Of a DNA stretch of 44,741 bases, positions 31,141 through 38,665 are shown in pieces; the stretch's first letter is position 1; each line of letters opens with the position of its first letter. Position numbers and translations under genes: made by a program. The DNA lies in IMG/VR virus record IMGVR_UViG_3300032235_000664, positions 1 through 44,741 of that record; one strand, written 5' to 3'. Source of the stretch: a virus. The notes beneath the pieces were generated by a model. That model was not told where the DNA came from, ran no database searches, and worked only from the letters and a program-made list of their open reading frames with translations.

Positions 31141-31578
31141 TTAGTTTTTTAATTCGTTTTCAATTTGGTTGGCGAACTGCCAGTTTCTGCAAGTTTTGTA
31201 TGATTGCTTATGTCCGTTCCAATGATCATATGTAGGCATCTCTACAATTTTAATGCGCTCCGCATTCATTATCGTTATTGAAATACCATTCTCATTAAGC
31301 ACTAGCTCAGAACCTTCCTTGTATCGGAAAGCCAAGTGAAAATTGTTTTCCCATTTGTAAGGATAGGCCACTCCGCAAATGTAGAAGTATTTCGCTTCTG
31401 CCTCGTCCAATACAATTGGAATATGTTTCGCTCCTTTGTTGTCAATCTGTTTGGAATAACTTCCCGTCAAGCAGCGTGCGCAATGAACGTTTAGATTCAC
31501 TCCTGTTACGTACTTCATCCAAAGATATTTGAATGGTGTTTCCAGTTTAATATACTGGATTGTTGGTTGCATACTCAT
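31141..31578 (-). CDS. Unknown protein between ParB-methyltransferase and terminase
   Basis: 145 residues from ATG at 31578, or 143 from ATG at 31572. A longer frame to 31869 only repeats the overlapping upstream gene in another frame. It contains NVHCARCLTGSYSKQIDNKG, with a C-x-x-C pair, and a beta-rich middle (NFHLAFRYKEGSELVLNENG). No domain is recognised. It overlaps the end of the ParB-methyltransferase gene by about 30 bases and is 3 bases from terS, so it is co-expressed with both. Confidence 0.65.
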   Translation of the reverse strand: MSMQPTIQYIKLETPFKYLWMKYVTGVNLNVHCARCLTGSYSKQIDNKGAKHIPIVLDEAEAKYFYICGVAYPYKWENNFHLAFRYKEGSELVLNENGISITIMNAERIKIVEMPTYDHWNGHKQSYKTCRNWQFANQIENELKN

Positions 31579-32974
31579 ATACTTTCTTAAATGTTTCAAG
31601 GGCACGCGGCCCATATTTGTGTTTTCCATTTGGTAGCGGAAGTGAAAACTCGCGCTCAATAGATTTGAGCATTTCATCGCCTGGCATCTCATAAACTTTC
31701 TTGGCGACAATCTGCCATGAGGATTTGCCAACGTACTCCTCGTGGTGCACAATCTCAAACCCACATGATGTAATAACGTTTTTTGCCATTTCTCTCGTGT
31801 GGAATTTCTGATAAAACCACTCGCCTGCCCGAAACAAAGCGCTGAATCCATTGCCGTCCAAAAACTCAACGTTGCGGTGCTTGATGTCCTTTTGCTTCCT
31901 ATTTCGTTTTAGCCCCTCAATAAACTCCCAACGTCGTCCACTAATGTAAAGCTTTCCACCTTTGCGGAGCAGTGCGTTACAAACTACCACAACATCACGC
32001 TCTGCCTCGACTGTATCAACAGAGTTAAGAACACTGTCACAGATAACTACGTCGTACCGGCGCAACGTGATTACATCTAGAAGGTGGTCAACCATTTTAT
32101 CAACGGCCTTGATATTTATACTGTTGCCTGTACGGTAATAAAATTCTAGTCCGCCAATATCATATCCAAGACGTGCCAGCCGTTTTAGATAGTCTGCTTG
32201 TCCACATCCAAAATCAAAAATCTTGTCTTTGCGCGTAATCTCTGGAATGACAAATCGCTCGTACAAAGTAGAACGGGAATGACTATCTGAACGAAGTCTA
32301 AATTTCTGCGCAAAACTCTGAACGTAGGTATTCTTTTTGAGGTGACTGTAGCTAAACTCTCCATACGTATCGGAGAGGAACTTAATTGCTTTCTCCTTTT
32401 TTTCATTGCTGATGTAGTAGACCAGAAGTGGGCGGTTCATAGTCTTCATAGCAACAGCGTACTGATGTCCGGAAATCACCTCGCCATCCTTACATGCGAT
32501 ACATCCAGAAAATTGACCGTGTCGCATGAATAGCAAATGAATCATTGAGCGAGCGTTCGCTCCCAACGGTAGATGATCGTAGCTTATTGTTGAAGGTCCT
32601 ACGACACAGAAGCCTTCAATAGATGACAGTTGAACGCTCACCTCAACGGTTGCGTCAATGTCAGAACTGTTATGAATCTGGTTAAATCTCACCTCGTCCT
32701 CCTCGGACACGTTGTGCATTACAAACGCTGGGAGAGTAATCAACCCGATAGACCTTGCAGCCGTTGTGCGTTGGTGACCAGCAATAATAGTTCCGTCACT
32801 GTTTAGAATAATCGGCTTACCAAACCCTACAAATTGAATGCTATCTCGAAGTTGCTGAGATTTGCTAGGTTCAATCCTCCTTGGATTATACGCTGCAGGG
32901 TGTATCTTACTCACATCAATCATTCGCAAACCAATTTCGTTCAACGAATCCGGCCAGAGTTCCATTGTCGTCAA
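31547..32974 (-). CDS. ParB-like domain fused to SAM methyltransferase-like domain
   Basis: 475 residues. The first 120 form a ParB/sulfiredoxin-type domain: KIHPAAYNPRRIEPSKSQQL, then NSDGTIIAGHQRTTAARSIG. A second ParB-like GEVISGHQYAVAMKTMNRP appears at about 165-185. From about 245 a class I SAM-dependent methyltransferase begins: KIFDFGCGQADYLKRLARLG (motif I), YDVVICDSVLNSVDTVEAER (motif IV region). The motif I region recalls the putative methyltransferases associated with DNA phosphorothioation. A DNA-modification or self-protection role is inferred. Its start lies inside the end of the upstream ParB gene (59-base overlap). Confidence 0.75.
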   Translation of the reverse strand: MTTMELWPDSLNEIGLRMIDVSKIHPAAYNPRRIEPSKSQQLRDSIQFVGFGKPIILNSDGTIIAGHQRTTAARSIGLITLPAFVMHNVSEEDEVRFNQIHNSSDIDATVEVSVQLSSIEGFCVVGPSTISYDHLPLGANARSMIHLLFMRHGQFSGCIACKDGEVISGHQYAVAMKTMNRPLLVYYISNEKKEKAIKFLSDTYGEFSYSHLKKNTYVQSFAQKFRLRSDSHSRSTLYERFVIPEITRKDKIFDFGCGQADYLKRLARLGYDIGGLEFYYRTGNSINIKAVDKMVDHLLDVITLRRYDVVICDSVLNSVDTVEAERDVVVVCNALLRKGGKLYISGRRWEFIEGLKRNRKQKDIKHRNVEFLDGNGFSALFRAGEWFYQKFHTREMAKNVITSCGFEIVHHEEYVGKSSWQIVAKKVYEMPGDEMLKSIEREFSLPLPNGKHKYGPRALETFKKVYEYATNNPVY

Positions 32975-33587
32975 GGTATTCCCTCACTCGCTTTTCCATG
33001 AATTCAAATTCCCTCTCTGTTAGCGGAATTTGATAACTGCTAAAAATCATTTTTTTGATGCTACTTGACACCTGAGCCACAGAAGGCCCAAGGGGAACGA
33101 GCTCGCCGTCTACCTGTTGAGGTATGTCTCGCGCCGTGTCACCAAGCGTTGATTGGTTCACCCACTCGGGAAGAATCGAAAGCTCCTCCTTCAATAGAGA
33201 ATCAATCTCGTTGTCACTGAATCCGGTAATGCCTAGGTCGTAATCGTCCATGGCAAGCTCGGACAGTTCCTCTCCCAACTTCTCAAAATCCCAGCCTGAG
33301 TGGAGAGCAATTTTGTTATCTGCAATTCGAAGCGCTTTCTTTCTCGACTCCGATAGATTGACCAGCCTGATAGCTGGAACGTTATCGAGTGGAATTCGCT
33401 CTGCAGCCATCAACCTCCCGTGACCTGCAATAACAACATTGTTCTCATCCACAAGAACCGGATTGACAAACCCGAACTCACGTATCGAGTTCACCAGAAG
33501 CTCAACCTGTACATCCCCATGTGTTCGCGAATTTCGTTCGTATGCCTTCAATGATTTAAGCGGCAGGTACTCTATTTCCAATGTCAT
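32916..33587 (-). CDS. ParB-like protein, first gene of the late operon
   Basis: 223 residues from ATG at 33587 (MTLEIEYLPLKSLKAYERNS). A longer frame to 33629 would include the promoter box at 33609-33616 and is not favoured. The ParB domain is clear: NSRTHGDVQVELLVNSIREF, GFVNPVLVDENNVVIAGHGR, NVPAIRLVNLSESRKKALRI and DNKIALHSGWDFEKLGEELS. This subtype often forms the N-terminal part of phage or plasmid DNA methyltransferases. Here it stands alone and is followed by a ParB-methyltransferase fusion. It may guide modification or regulate transcription. Confidence 0.8.
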   Translation of the reverse strand: MTLEIEYLPLKSLKAYERNSRTHGDVQVELLVNSIREFGFVNPVLVDENNVVIAGHGRLMAAERIPLDNVPAIRLVNLSESRKKALRIADNKIALHSGWDFEKLGEELSELAMDDYDLGITGFSDNEIDSLLKEELSILPEWVNQSTLGDTARDIPQQVDGELVPLGPSVAQVSSSIKKMIFSSYQIPLTEREFEFMEKRVREYLDDNGTLAGFVERNWFAND

Positions 33588-33608
33588 ATTTCTTATTGCT
33601 TTCTCAGA

Positions 33609-33663
33609 CAAATCTACGAAAGTTTGCAAACATTCGCAAACCGATTAAAGAAAGTTTGCAAAC
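33609..33663 (-). promoter_or_regulatory. Late-operon promoter covered by GTTTGCAAAC repeats
   Basis: On the minus strand a -7 box TAGATTTG (33616-33609) lies 20 bases from an upstream TTTG at the -33 position. Two perfect palindromes GTTTGCAAAC (33622-33631 and 33654-33663) and one near copy ATTCGCAAAC (33632-33641) overlap the spacer and upstream region. The arrangement looks like an operator set controlling the parB-terminase-structural operon. Confidence 0.65.
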
Positions 33664-33689
33664 TTGTAAAAATTTCTATCACTAGCGAA

Positions 33690-33770
33690 ATTTCGGGGGT
33701 CGGCGCCACCGCAGGTTTTGGGGCTAAGGGGGAACCATGCCCCCCGAGGGGGTCGCCTTATTTATAAAGC
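33690..33770. other. GC-rich island with nested inverted repeats
   Basis: No gene is seen here. GGGGGTCG occurs at 33695-33702 and 33748-33755. GGGGG (33728-33732) can pair with CCCCC (33741-33745), which can also pair with GGGGG at 33748-33752, so the structures exclude each other. A GGCGCC palindrome lies near 33702. It stands out from the AT-rich flanks. It might be a terminator region for the GpZ gene or part of a packaging site. Confidence 0.4.
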
Positions 33771-33807
33771 CTTTCCTTTACCCATGTAACGGGCTTGCTG
33801 TGGTGAA

Positions 33808-34425
33808 TTATCTCATACGGGATAGCTCATGTATCATACGCTTAGGGAACTCGCTCTCTGTAGTGTTCTGTAGGGCTGTGAGCACAGTGTTATTGGTCAT
33901 GGCTGTATGAACTGACAGGGTGGTAAGTTTGTTTATGTTGAGGTCATTATTGATGGGCTGATACCTATTCCCTATTTTTTTATACCCCCCTGGTTTTCTT
34001 ATACGCTTATGCCTGAAATCAAAATCTCCACCGTTGTATCTACCCCTTGCCCATACCCCCTGATTTAAAGCGCCAGGCCCTATGAAAGCCCCAGCTATTT
34101 GCGCACGGCTACCTTTTTTGATTACGACTGATATTCCTGTACGTGTAAGGTTAGGCCCAAAGCGTCTGAGAGATGTGGGCTTACTTGATGCGTATATGTA
34201 CGCTGTAAGGTTGTTGGCGCTTGCACGGCGTATTTGGGTTGATGCGTTGATATCTCCAGCCTTGAAGTTATAGACTACACGTATTTCCCTAGAGCCAGCC
34301 GTTTTGAGTTTGGATATGGTGTGATTGATTGCTCTCATTACGCCTTTATTGAATTCGGCGTTGGTAAGGTCTCTGAACTCTCTACGTATGGATGTGACGG
34401 CTTCTTCTACGGATATTTTGATCAT
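33808..34425 (-). CDS. Minor tail protein Z-like (tail completion)
   Basis: 205 residues from ATG at 34425 (MIKISVEEAVTSIRREFRDL). The open frame reaches 34539, but that Ser/Lys-rich extension looks non-native. The pattern FNKGVMRAINHTISKLKTAG, SREIRVVYNFKAGDINASTQ and IRRASANNLTAYIYASSKPT matches the lambda GpZ family, needed for tail-end completion and DNA positioning. It is placed far from the other tail genes, upstream of a GC-rich island and the late promoter and next to the origin candidate. No promoter box was found for it. Confidence 0.8.
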   Translation of the reverse strand: MIKISVEEAVTSIRREFRDLTNAEFNKGVMRAINHTISKLKTAGSREIRVVYNFKAGDINASTQIRRASANNLTAYIYASSKPTSLRRFGPNLTRTGISVVIKKGSRAQIAGAFIGPGALNQGVWARGRYNGGDFDFRHKRIRKPGGYKKIGNRYQPINNDLNINKLTTLSVHTAMTNNTVLTALQNTTESEFPKRMIHELSRMR

Positions 34426-34479
34426 GGGTCTAAGATAGGATGTTTTTTGATATGGTGTTTTGATTTTGCGTGATTTTTT

Positions 34480-34904
34480 GGGGTTGCTACAGCTACTACA
34501 GTTTTTTGGGTTTTGTAGCAGTGTTTGTAGCAAGCTCAAACCCTTGTAAAATATGGGTTTTTTCTATATACTACTACATTACTACAAAAATATATATATA
34601 TATATATATAGAGGTAATATAATAATAAATTAATATAATTATTATTTTTTATTATTATATCGTATCTATCAGGGGGTATATTTTTCCTGTAGCAGGCGTA
34701 GTTTTGTAGTTCTAATTGAAAATCAAGCACTTATAGGGAACAGGCACTGTAGTAATCGAAAAAAACAGGTGTAGCAAGGGGGTAATTCCGTTAAACTATT
34801 TTGCGAAAATATAATTTTATTACATAATTTTAGTAATATTATTATATATGACGTATAATTATGTTATATAATTTTATTAATTTTATATAACGAAAATTAT
34901 ATAT
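34480..34904. other. AT-rich region with TGTAGYA repeats, replication origin candidate
   Basis: About 480 bases between GpZ and a rightward gene hold no supported gene. The 7-mer TGTAG(C/T)A or its complement occurs at 34485, 34494, 34514, 34526, 34572, 34580, 34688, 34748 and 34770, with a partial copy at 34705. Between the two clusters lies an (AT)n tract (about 34590-34610) followed by a 50-base stretch of only A and T with few exceptions. Iterated short sites next to an easily melted tract suggest an origin or a multi-site operator. A DnaA-C-like protein is encoded 1 kb away. Confidence 0.55.
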
Positions 34905-35579
34905 ATGAATAACAAAATTATATTTAGCGAAGCGTTGGACGCCATATTGAGAGCCACGCCAGGCGATGAGCTCGAATTTTTTTGTGACGGTGATGTCATG
35001 AATCAGCTTAAAAGTGAGGTAAAAGGCATCAAATGGGTGCAGCGTGATATGGGTCATTTTGTGGTGACTGTTCCAGAAAATGCGGCGCGCAGCTCAAGGG
35101 CCGTTATCAATGAGATCATGGATAACTATCAAGGCGGCCTTCAAAAGCTCGATATTCCGGATAGCACGGCGCGCGTCTACGTACACAATTATAACAGGGC
35201 CAACAAAACAGAGTACAAAATCAAGACAATTTTAGGCGAGTTATTTTTGTACTGTGACGATGCAAAAAGGCGGTTTTTGTCCATCGACCAATATCAAGAA
35301 ATATTAAACAAGTGCCTTGCTGAAATAAATGACGCACGTAGGCGAGTACGTGAGAATTCATTTTTTGAGATGCTCAAACCAGACTATGACAACGGATTAG
35401 ACCCAATGACAGCAGAGGACTTGGATATAGCACCAATTCCGGACGGTGGATTTGCAACAGCCCAAAAATGGAATTGGCAGGTTAATGAGTCCCCAAATAT
35501 CAGCAAAACGTGCCGTGTTTGTGAGGAGGAATTTTTGACGGGTGATCCCGATGAAAAGCGTTGCGAAGTTTGTAGATAA
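34905..35579 (+). CDS. Unknown protein with C-terminal zinc ribbon
   Basis: 224 residues and the only rightward gene outside the recET-xis operon. The N-terminal half shows IIFSEALDAILRATPGDELE and VQRDMGHFVVTVPENAARSS. The C terminus has CRVCEEEFLTGDPDEKRCEV followed by Cys, a four-Cys zinc ribbon. It starts in AT-rich DNA just right of the repeat region and ends before a strong terminator. Position suggests a replication initiator or regulator that binds the TGTAGYA repeats, but no family is recognised. Confidence 0.72.
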   Translation: MNNKIIFSEALDAILRATPGDELEFFCDGDVMNQLKSEVKGIKWVQRDMGHFVVTVPENAARSSRAVINEIMDNYQGGLQKLDIPDSTARVYVHNYNRANKTEYKIKTILGELFLYCDDAKRRFLSIDQYQEILNKCLAEINDARRRVRENSFFEMLKPDYDNGLDPMTAEDLDIAPIPDGGFATAQKWNWQVNESPNISKTCRVCEEEFLTGDPDEKRCEVCR

Positions 35580-35586
35580 AAAAAAG

Positions 35587-35612
35587 CCCCCGAAAACATC
35601 GGGGGTTTTTTA
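35587..35612 (+). terminator. Terminator between convergent genes
   Basis: CCCCCG (35587-35592) pairs with CGGGGG (35600-35605), followed by TTTTTTATT. A-rich bases precede the stem, so it can also serve the leftward DnaA-C-like transcript. Confidence 0.87.
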
Positions 35613-35624
35613 TTGGTTGAAAAG

Positions 35625-36086
35625 TTACTCTGTGCGGTCTCTCTCGTTGAGAATGGGCAGCAAAATATTGGCAAGCCTTTCTGCAGTAACTTGGTCGATG
35701 TAGTATTTCCCGATAAAATCTAGTATGTCGGTTTTAGGCACTTTTATAAGTGGTGAGCCAGCCGAAAACAGGGCTATTTCTTTGATAACATCAGCGACCT
35801 CATCAAATGCGTATCCTTCAAGGCTGTTGAGTACTACGTCAATTGAATGCAACACAGTGGCGTGTGTACGACCGAATTCTTCTCCTGCTTTTCGTAGGTT
35901 CATTTTCTCGAGCATAGCCCAAACCATACCGGCATGTCTCCAAGACTTTATTTCTACGCGCCTATTTCCTTTTCTGAGTTGCTCTGATGAATAAGGACAC
36001 ACGGCGTAGAAGTCACGCATTGTAAATCGTGAGCAGTCTATTTTTGAGCGTATTTTCCGAAGTTTTTTGACTGTTTTTACTTTCAT
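35625..36086 (-). CDS. DnaA domain IV-like DNA-binding protein
   Basis: 153 residues. The centre, KSWRHAGMVWAMLEKMNLRK followed by AGEEFGRTHATVLHSIDVVL, resembles the DnaA C-terminal domain (family pattern with AxxFGxRxHxTVxHa), which binds DnaA boxes. There is no AAA+ ATPase domain, so it is not a full DnaA. Such short proteins occur in phages of Bacteroidota and may direct host replication proteins to, or away from, an origin. It lies 0.7-1.5 kb from the TGTAGYA repeat region. Confidence 0.72.
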   Translation of the reverse strand: MKVKTVKKLRKIRSKIDCSRFTMRDFYAVCPYSSEQLRKGNRRVEIKSWRHAGMVWAMLEKMNLRKAGEEFGRTHATVLHSIDVVLNSLEGYAFDEVADVIKEIALFSAGSPLIKVPKTDILDFIGKYYIDQVTAERLANILLPILNERDRTE

Positions 36087-36097
36087 AGTGTTTAGTT

Positions 36098-36190
36098 TTA
36101 TAGGAAGCCACGTCCTGAGTTGGTCATTGCGTTGATTTTCTCGTCTTGAATGAATCTGACGTACTGAAATAGTTTGATTAGTGTTTTCAT
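36098..36190 (-). CDS. 30-residue peptide, unknown
   Basis: A short frame from ATG at 36190: MKTLIKLFQYVRFIQDEKIN then AMTNSGRGFL. It has the leader TTTTTTAACACACACAGAT used by other genes of this phage, and it lies between a terminator and the DnaA-C-like gene, 12 bases upstream of the latter. The N terminus is amphipathic and basic. No function is known. The call rests on the start context. Confidence 0.45.
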   Translation of the reverse strand: MKTLIKLFQYVRFIQDEKINAMTNSGRGFL

Positions 36191-36204
36191 ATCTGTGTGT
36201 GTTA

Positions 36205-36224
36205 AAAAAGGGGCATAGCGCCCC
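36205..36224 (-). terminator. Terminator after the coiled-coil protein gene
   Basis: On the minus strand GGGGC-GCTAT-GCCCC (36224-36210) is followed by TTTTTT. It lies 6 bases beyond the stop of the coiled-coil gene and directly before the ACACAC leader of the 30-residue gene. Confidence 0.8.
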
Positions 36225-36229
36225 GTCAA

Positions 36230-36991
36230 TTATTTTTTATTTCTGTTTTTGTATTTTCCTGAACGGTTGTACGTTCGTTTTGATTTTTGAGCTACTGGGG
36301 TTGGCTCCTCAACGGCTGGCATCTCAACGGGTTTCATGGTGTTTGGAATTTGCTCCGTTGTTTCAGCTGGTGTAGAAACTATTTTCCAGTCGCCACCGTT
36401 TAGATGATGGCATTCTTTAAGTTTTGCATATATATGTCCTACATAAAAGTAAAAACAATTACCTATTTTATCCACTTTTGAAACTTGATACGCTTTACCA
36501 GGTGTCAGATAAATTTCACATCCCTTTGGTGCTTCCACCCACATTCCGTCTTTGAGTTCTACATTATCGGTTTTAGAGTTTTTGGGTGCAGGTTCTGAGG
36601 CTGGAGCAGGTTCTGAGGCTGGCGCAGTAACCACCGACAATCGAGTCATCTCAGCTAGAAAGTCCTTCAATTGAGTACGCATACGTGATTTTTCGGACGT
36701 CATTTTCAGAAGCTCCTCAGATTTTTTGCTTAGCGCTGCGCTGCACAATTTCAGTTCAGTCTCGACTTCCTCGATTTTTCTCTCGCGTCGTTTGCTGACT
36801 GCGCGCATTGAGTCGATTTGCTCGCGCATGGCTTGGATTTTCTCACCGCGCTGTTTGATTGTGTTTTCGAGCGCCTTCACCCAGTCTTTAAGGGCGTCGA
36901 TTTTGACTGATTTCTCAGAGTTCACTGAGTGTAATCCGTTGAGCTCATCTTGGAGCTTTTTGTAGTTCTTGGAACTTACGATTTTAAACAT
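36230..36991 (-). CDS. Coiled-coil protein with C-terminal beta domain
   Basis: 253 residues. Residues 1 to about 120 form a long coiled coil (LKDWVKALENTIKQRGEKIQ, KRRERKIEEVETELKLCSAA). A short repeat ASEPAPASEPAP links it to a beta-rich domain of about 70 residues (GMWVEAPKGCEIYLTPGKAY, YVGHIYAKLKECHHLNGGDW). The tail is basic (RTYNRSGKYKNRNKK). No known family is recognised. It could be a nucleic-acid-binding adaptor with oligomerisation through the coil. It is the first of three early genes of unknown function in this block. Confidence 0.72.
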   Translation of the reverse strand: MFKIVSSKNYKKLQDELNGLHSVNSEKSVKIDALKDWVKALENTIKQRGEKIQAMREQIDSMRAVSKRRERKIEEVETELKLCSAALSKKSEELLKMTSEKSRMRTQLKDFLAEMTRLSVVTAPASEPAPASEPAPKNSKTDNVELKDGMWVEAPKGCEIYLTPGKAYQVSKVDKIGNCFYFYVGHIYAKLKECHHLNGGDWKIVSTPAETTEQIPNTMKPVEMPAVEEPTPVAQKSKRTYNRSGKYKNRNKK

Positions 36992-37003
36992 ACTATTTGG
37001 GTT

Positions 37004-37522
37004 TTAAGAATTACGTAATTTAGAGCGTAGTGAGTCAACATTTACAGCTACAGCTGTGCTAGTCGATAATTGAGGAAGAAACGGTATTGCCTCTGGAAAA
37101 TGTTTTTCAACATTTTTGTATGTTTTGAGGGTGTAATACAAAGTTTCATTGATTTCGGTGTATAGCTCTTCTGCCTTTTTCTCGAGCTTCTTATATTCGC
37201 GTTGAAGTTCAGTAAGTTTTACGGATTCGTCGTTTGTTGGAGCTATACGTGTGGTACGATCATTTTCCCAAGGAATCGGCTTGATTGTAACCCATTCGTA
37301 ATTGAACCCGTTTCCGCAAACCTGAATTGATGACACATAGTTTATATACGGTCTAATCGTATCCGAGTTATACATCTCTACGATTTCATTTGGCACTCTA
37401 GATAATGCCATTTTTCGTACTGCGTTTTTAAACGCTGTGTCAGCTTCTGCTGCTTTTTCCCAAAGGGTTTTTGTCATTGCCTTAGAAACATCTTTAGCAA
37501 TGTCTTTTGTGATTTTACTCAT
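37004..37522 (-). CDS. Unknown early protein
   Basis: 172 residues from ATG at 37522 (MSKITKDIAKDVSKAMTKTL). The frame is open to 37579, but the ATG at 37522 has the leader TTTTTAAAACACATAATATG seen at other genes. The protein is helical with a mixed middle (DTIRPYINYVSSIQVCGNGF, WVTIKPIPWENDRT) and a helical region (KLTELQREYKKLEKKAEELY). No domain is recognised. It lies 17 bases downstream of the METKHTPEPW-type gene in a leftward early operon. Confidence 0.68.
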   Translation of the reverse strand: MSKITKDIAKDVSKAMTKTLWEKAAEADTAFKNAVRKMALSRVPNEIVEMYNSDTIRPYINYVSSIQVCGNGFNYEWVTIKPIPWENDRTTRIAPTNDESVKLTELQREYKKLEKKAEELYTEINETLYYTLKTYKNVEKHFPEAIPFLPQLSTSTAVAVNVDSLRSKLRNS

Positions 37523-37539
37523 ATTATGTGTTTTAAAAA

Positions 37540-37929
37540 TTACATGATTACTGACGGGTCTTTCCCTAGAGCTATACAAACTGCGCCTCGGATAAGTGAC
37601 TTTGGCGTTATAGTGCTGCCGCTTTCTAGAATTGCATCTATGTTGGTTAGGACCGCGATTAGGTCGTCGCGTTCTGTTTTCATTTTGGCGTAAGCATCCA
37701 GCTCAAGGTGTTGTATTGAGTCAAAGAACGCTCGATGTTCCATAGGATCATCAATTCCAGCCATTGCGTTGACGCATTCGACTATTCGGGATGCATTATG
37801 ATTGCACGTCATAGTAGATTGTGTGTGTGACATTGAAAGAAGTAGAAGATTTGGCTCTTTAGAAAATATGTATGTGCCAGTGTTCTTGTACTCTACCCTC
37901 CAAGGCTCGGGTGTGTGTTTTGTTTCCAT
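37540..37929 (-). CDS. Conserved phage protein (HTPEPW family), unknown function
   Basis: 129 residues starting METKHTPEPWRVEYKNTGTY and containing CNHNASRIVECVNAMAGIDD. I recognise the HTPxPW start and the N-A-x-R-I-V-x-C-V-N-A motif as common to many phage early proteins of unknown function. It has its own promoter box and ACACAC leader at 37929-37960, so it is the first gene of this operon. The role cannot be told from sequence. Confidence 0.75.
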   Translation of the reverse strand: METKHTPEPWRVEYKNTGTYIFSKEPNLLLLSMSHTQSTMTCNHNASRIVECVNAMAGIDDPMEHRAFFDSIQHLELDAYAKMKTERDDLIAVLTNIDAILESGSTITPKSLIRGAVCIALGKDPSVIM

Positions 37930-37952
37930 AGTGTGTTTTTTAAATATTTATG

Positions 37953-37960
37953 CAAATATA
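37953..37960 (-). promoter_or_regulatory. -7 box TATATTTG for the HTPEPW operon
   Basis: The minus strand reads TATATTTGCATAAATATTTAAA and then AAACACACTATG. It fits TAnnTTTG followed by the ACACAC leader, as at 1913 and 40891. Confidence 0.7.
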
Positions 37961-38028
37961 ACTAAACTTATTTATTTACAAACTATTGTAAAATGTTAAA
38001 AACTGTTAAATTTTTCGGTAGTGTCCAA

Positions 38029-38051
38029 TAAAAAAGGGGCTGAGCGCCCCT
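38029..38051 (-). terminator. Terminator after the spanin-like gene
   Basis: On the minus strand AGGGGCGCTCAGCCCCT (38051-38035) is followed by TTTTTATT. It closes the two-gene unit 39033-38075. Confidence 0.83.
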
Positions 38052-38074
38052 CAATGTATCTCGAGCTACGGTAT

Positions 38075-38665
38075 TCACCTGAAAAATTTGCCCTCCAAGT
38101 ACAACAAGACAAGAATTATCGAGATCACAATTATCAATGTCAGGAACATGCCACCAGGTACGGTGTTGCTCTTGACTTCCTTATGCTTTTGCGATTCCTC
38201 ATGTTGCACTTCGGTTCTTTCAGTTGTTTTGGTATTGTCCTGGGAACTTGCGGACTCATCCGTTTTCACATCCTCTGAAATTTCAGTCGTTTTGACGGAC
38301 TGAACAGGGATAGTTCTCGCGTCTGTTTGGCCAATGGCTCGAACTGTTCCCGTTATTGGGTCATAGGTCAACGTGACACTCGTAGCACCGTCTTGAGCCT
38401 GAATTGTCCCCATTTCAATAAGGGTGTTGAGGCTCTGAGCGACGATAGCCGTTGTTCCAGGAACTGTAATTGACGTGTCGACACGTTCAGTAATGACAGT
38501 GTTGATTTGTTTATCGGTGTGTTTGGATTCCTCCTTTGAAATATCAGTATTTTGAACTGTGACAGCGGTGCTGTCCGTTGATGACGATGAGGTGTCGATT
38601 GATTTTCGTATTACTCCACAACCAATCAGCAAAGAGCACATTAGGACTACTATAATAAATCTCAT
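38075..38665 (-). CDS. Lipoprotein with C-terminal membrane span, unimolecular spanin candidate
   Basis: 196 residues. The N terminus MRFIIVVLMCSLLIGCG is a lipoprotein signal with lipobox L-I-G-C (Cys 16). The body is long, Thr/Ser-rich and charged (SKEESKHTDKQINTVITERV). The C terminus holds one hydrophobic span, GGMFLTLIIVISIILVLLYL, with a basic end. An outer-membrane lipid anchor plus an inner-membrane anchor is the plan of u-spanins (as in phage T1), which fuse the two membranes at lysis. It overlaps the upstream coiled-coil membrane gene by 4 bases. Confidence 0.72.
   Translation of the reverse strand: MRFIIVVLMCSLLIGCGVIRKSIDTSSSSTDSTAVTVQNTDISKEESKHTDKQINTVITERVDTSITVPGTTAIVAQSLNTLIEMGTIQAQDGATSVTLTYDPITGTVRAIGQTDARTIPVQSVKTTEISEDVKTDESASSQDNTKTTERTEVQHEESQKHKEVKSNTVPGGMFLTLIIVISIILVLLYLEGKFFR

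Noticed and set aside
31579-31869. N-terminal extension of the 31141-31578 protein
   Set aside because: The extension is an alternate-frame reading of the ParB-methyltransferase gene and has no start signal.
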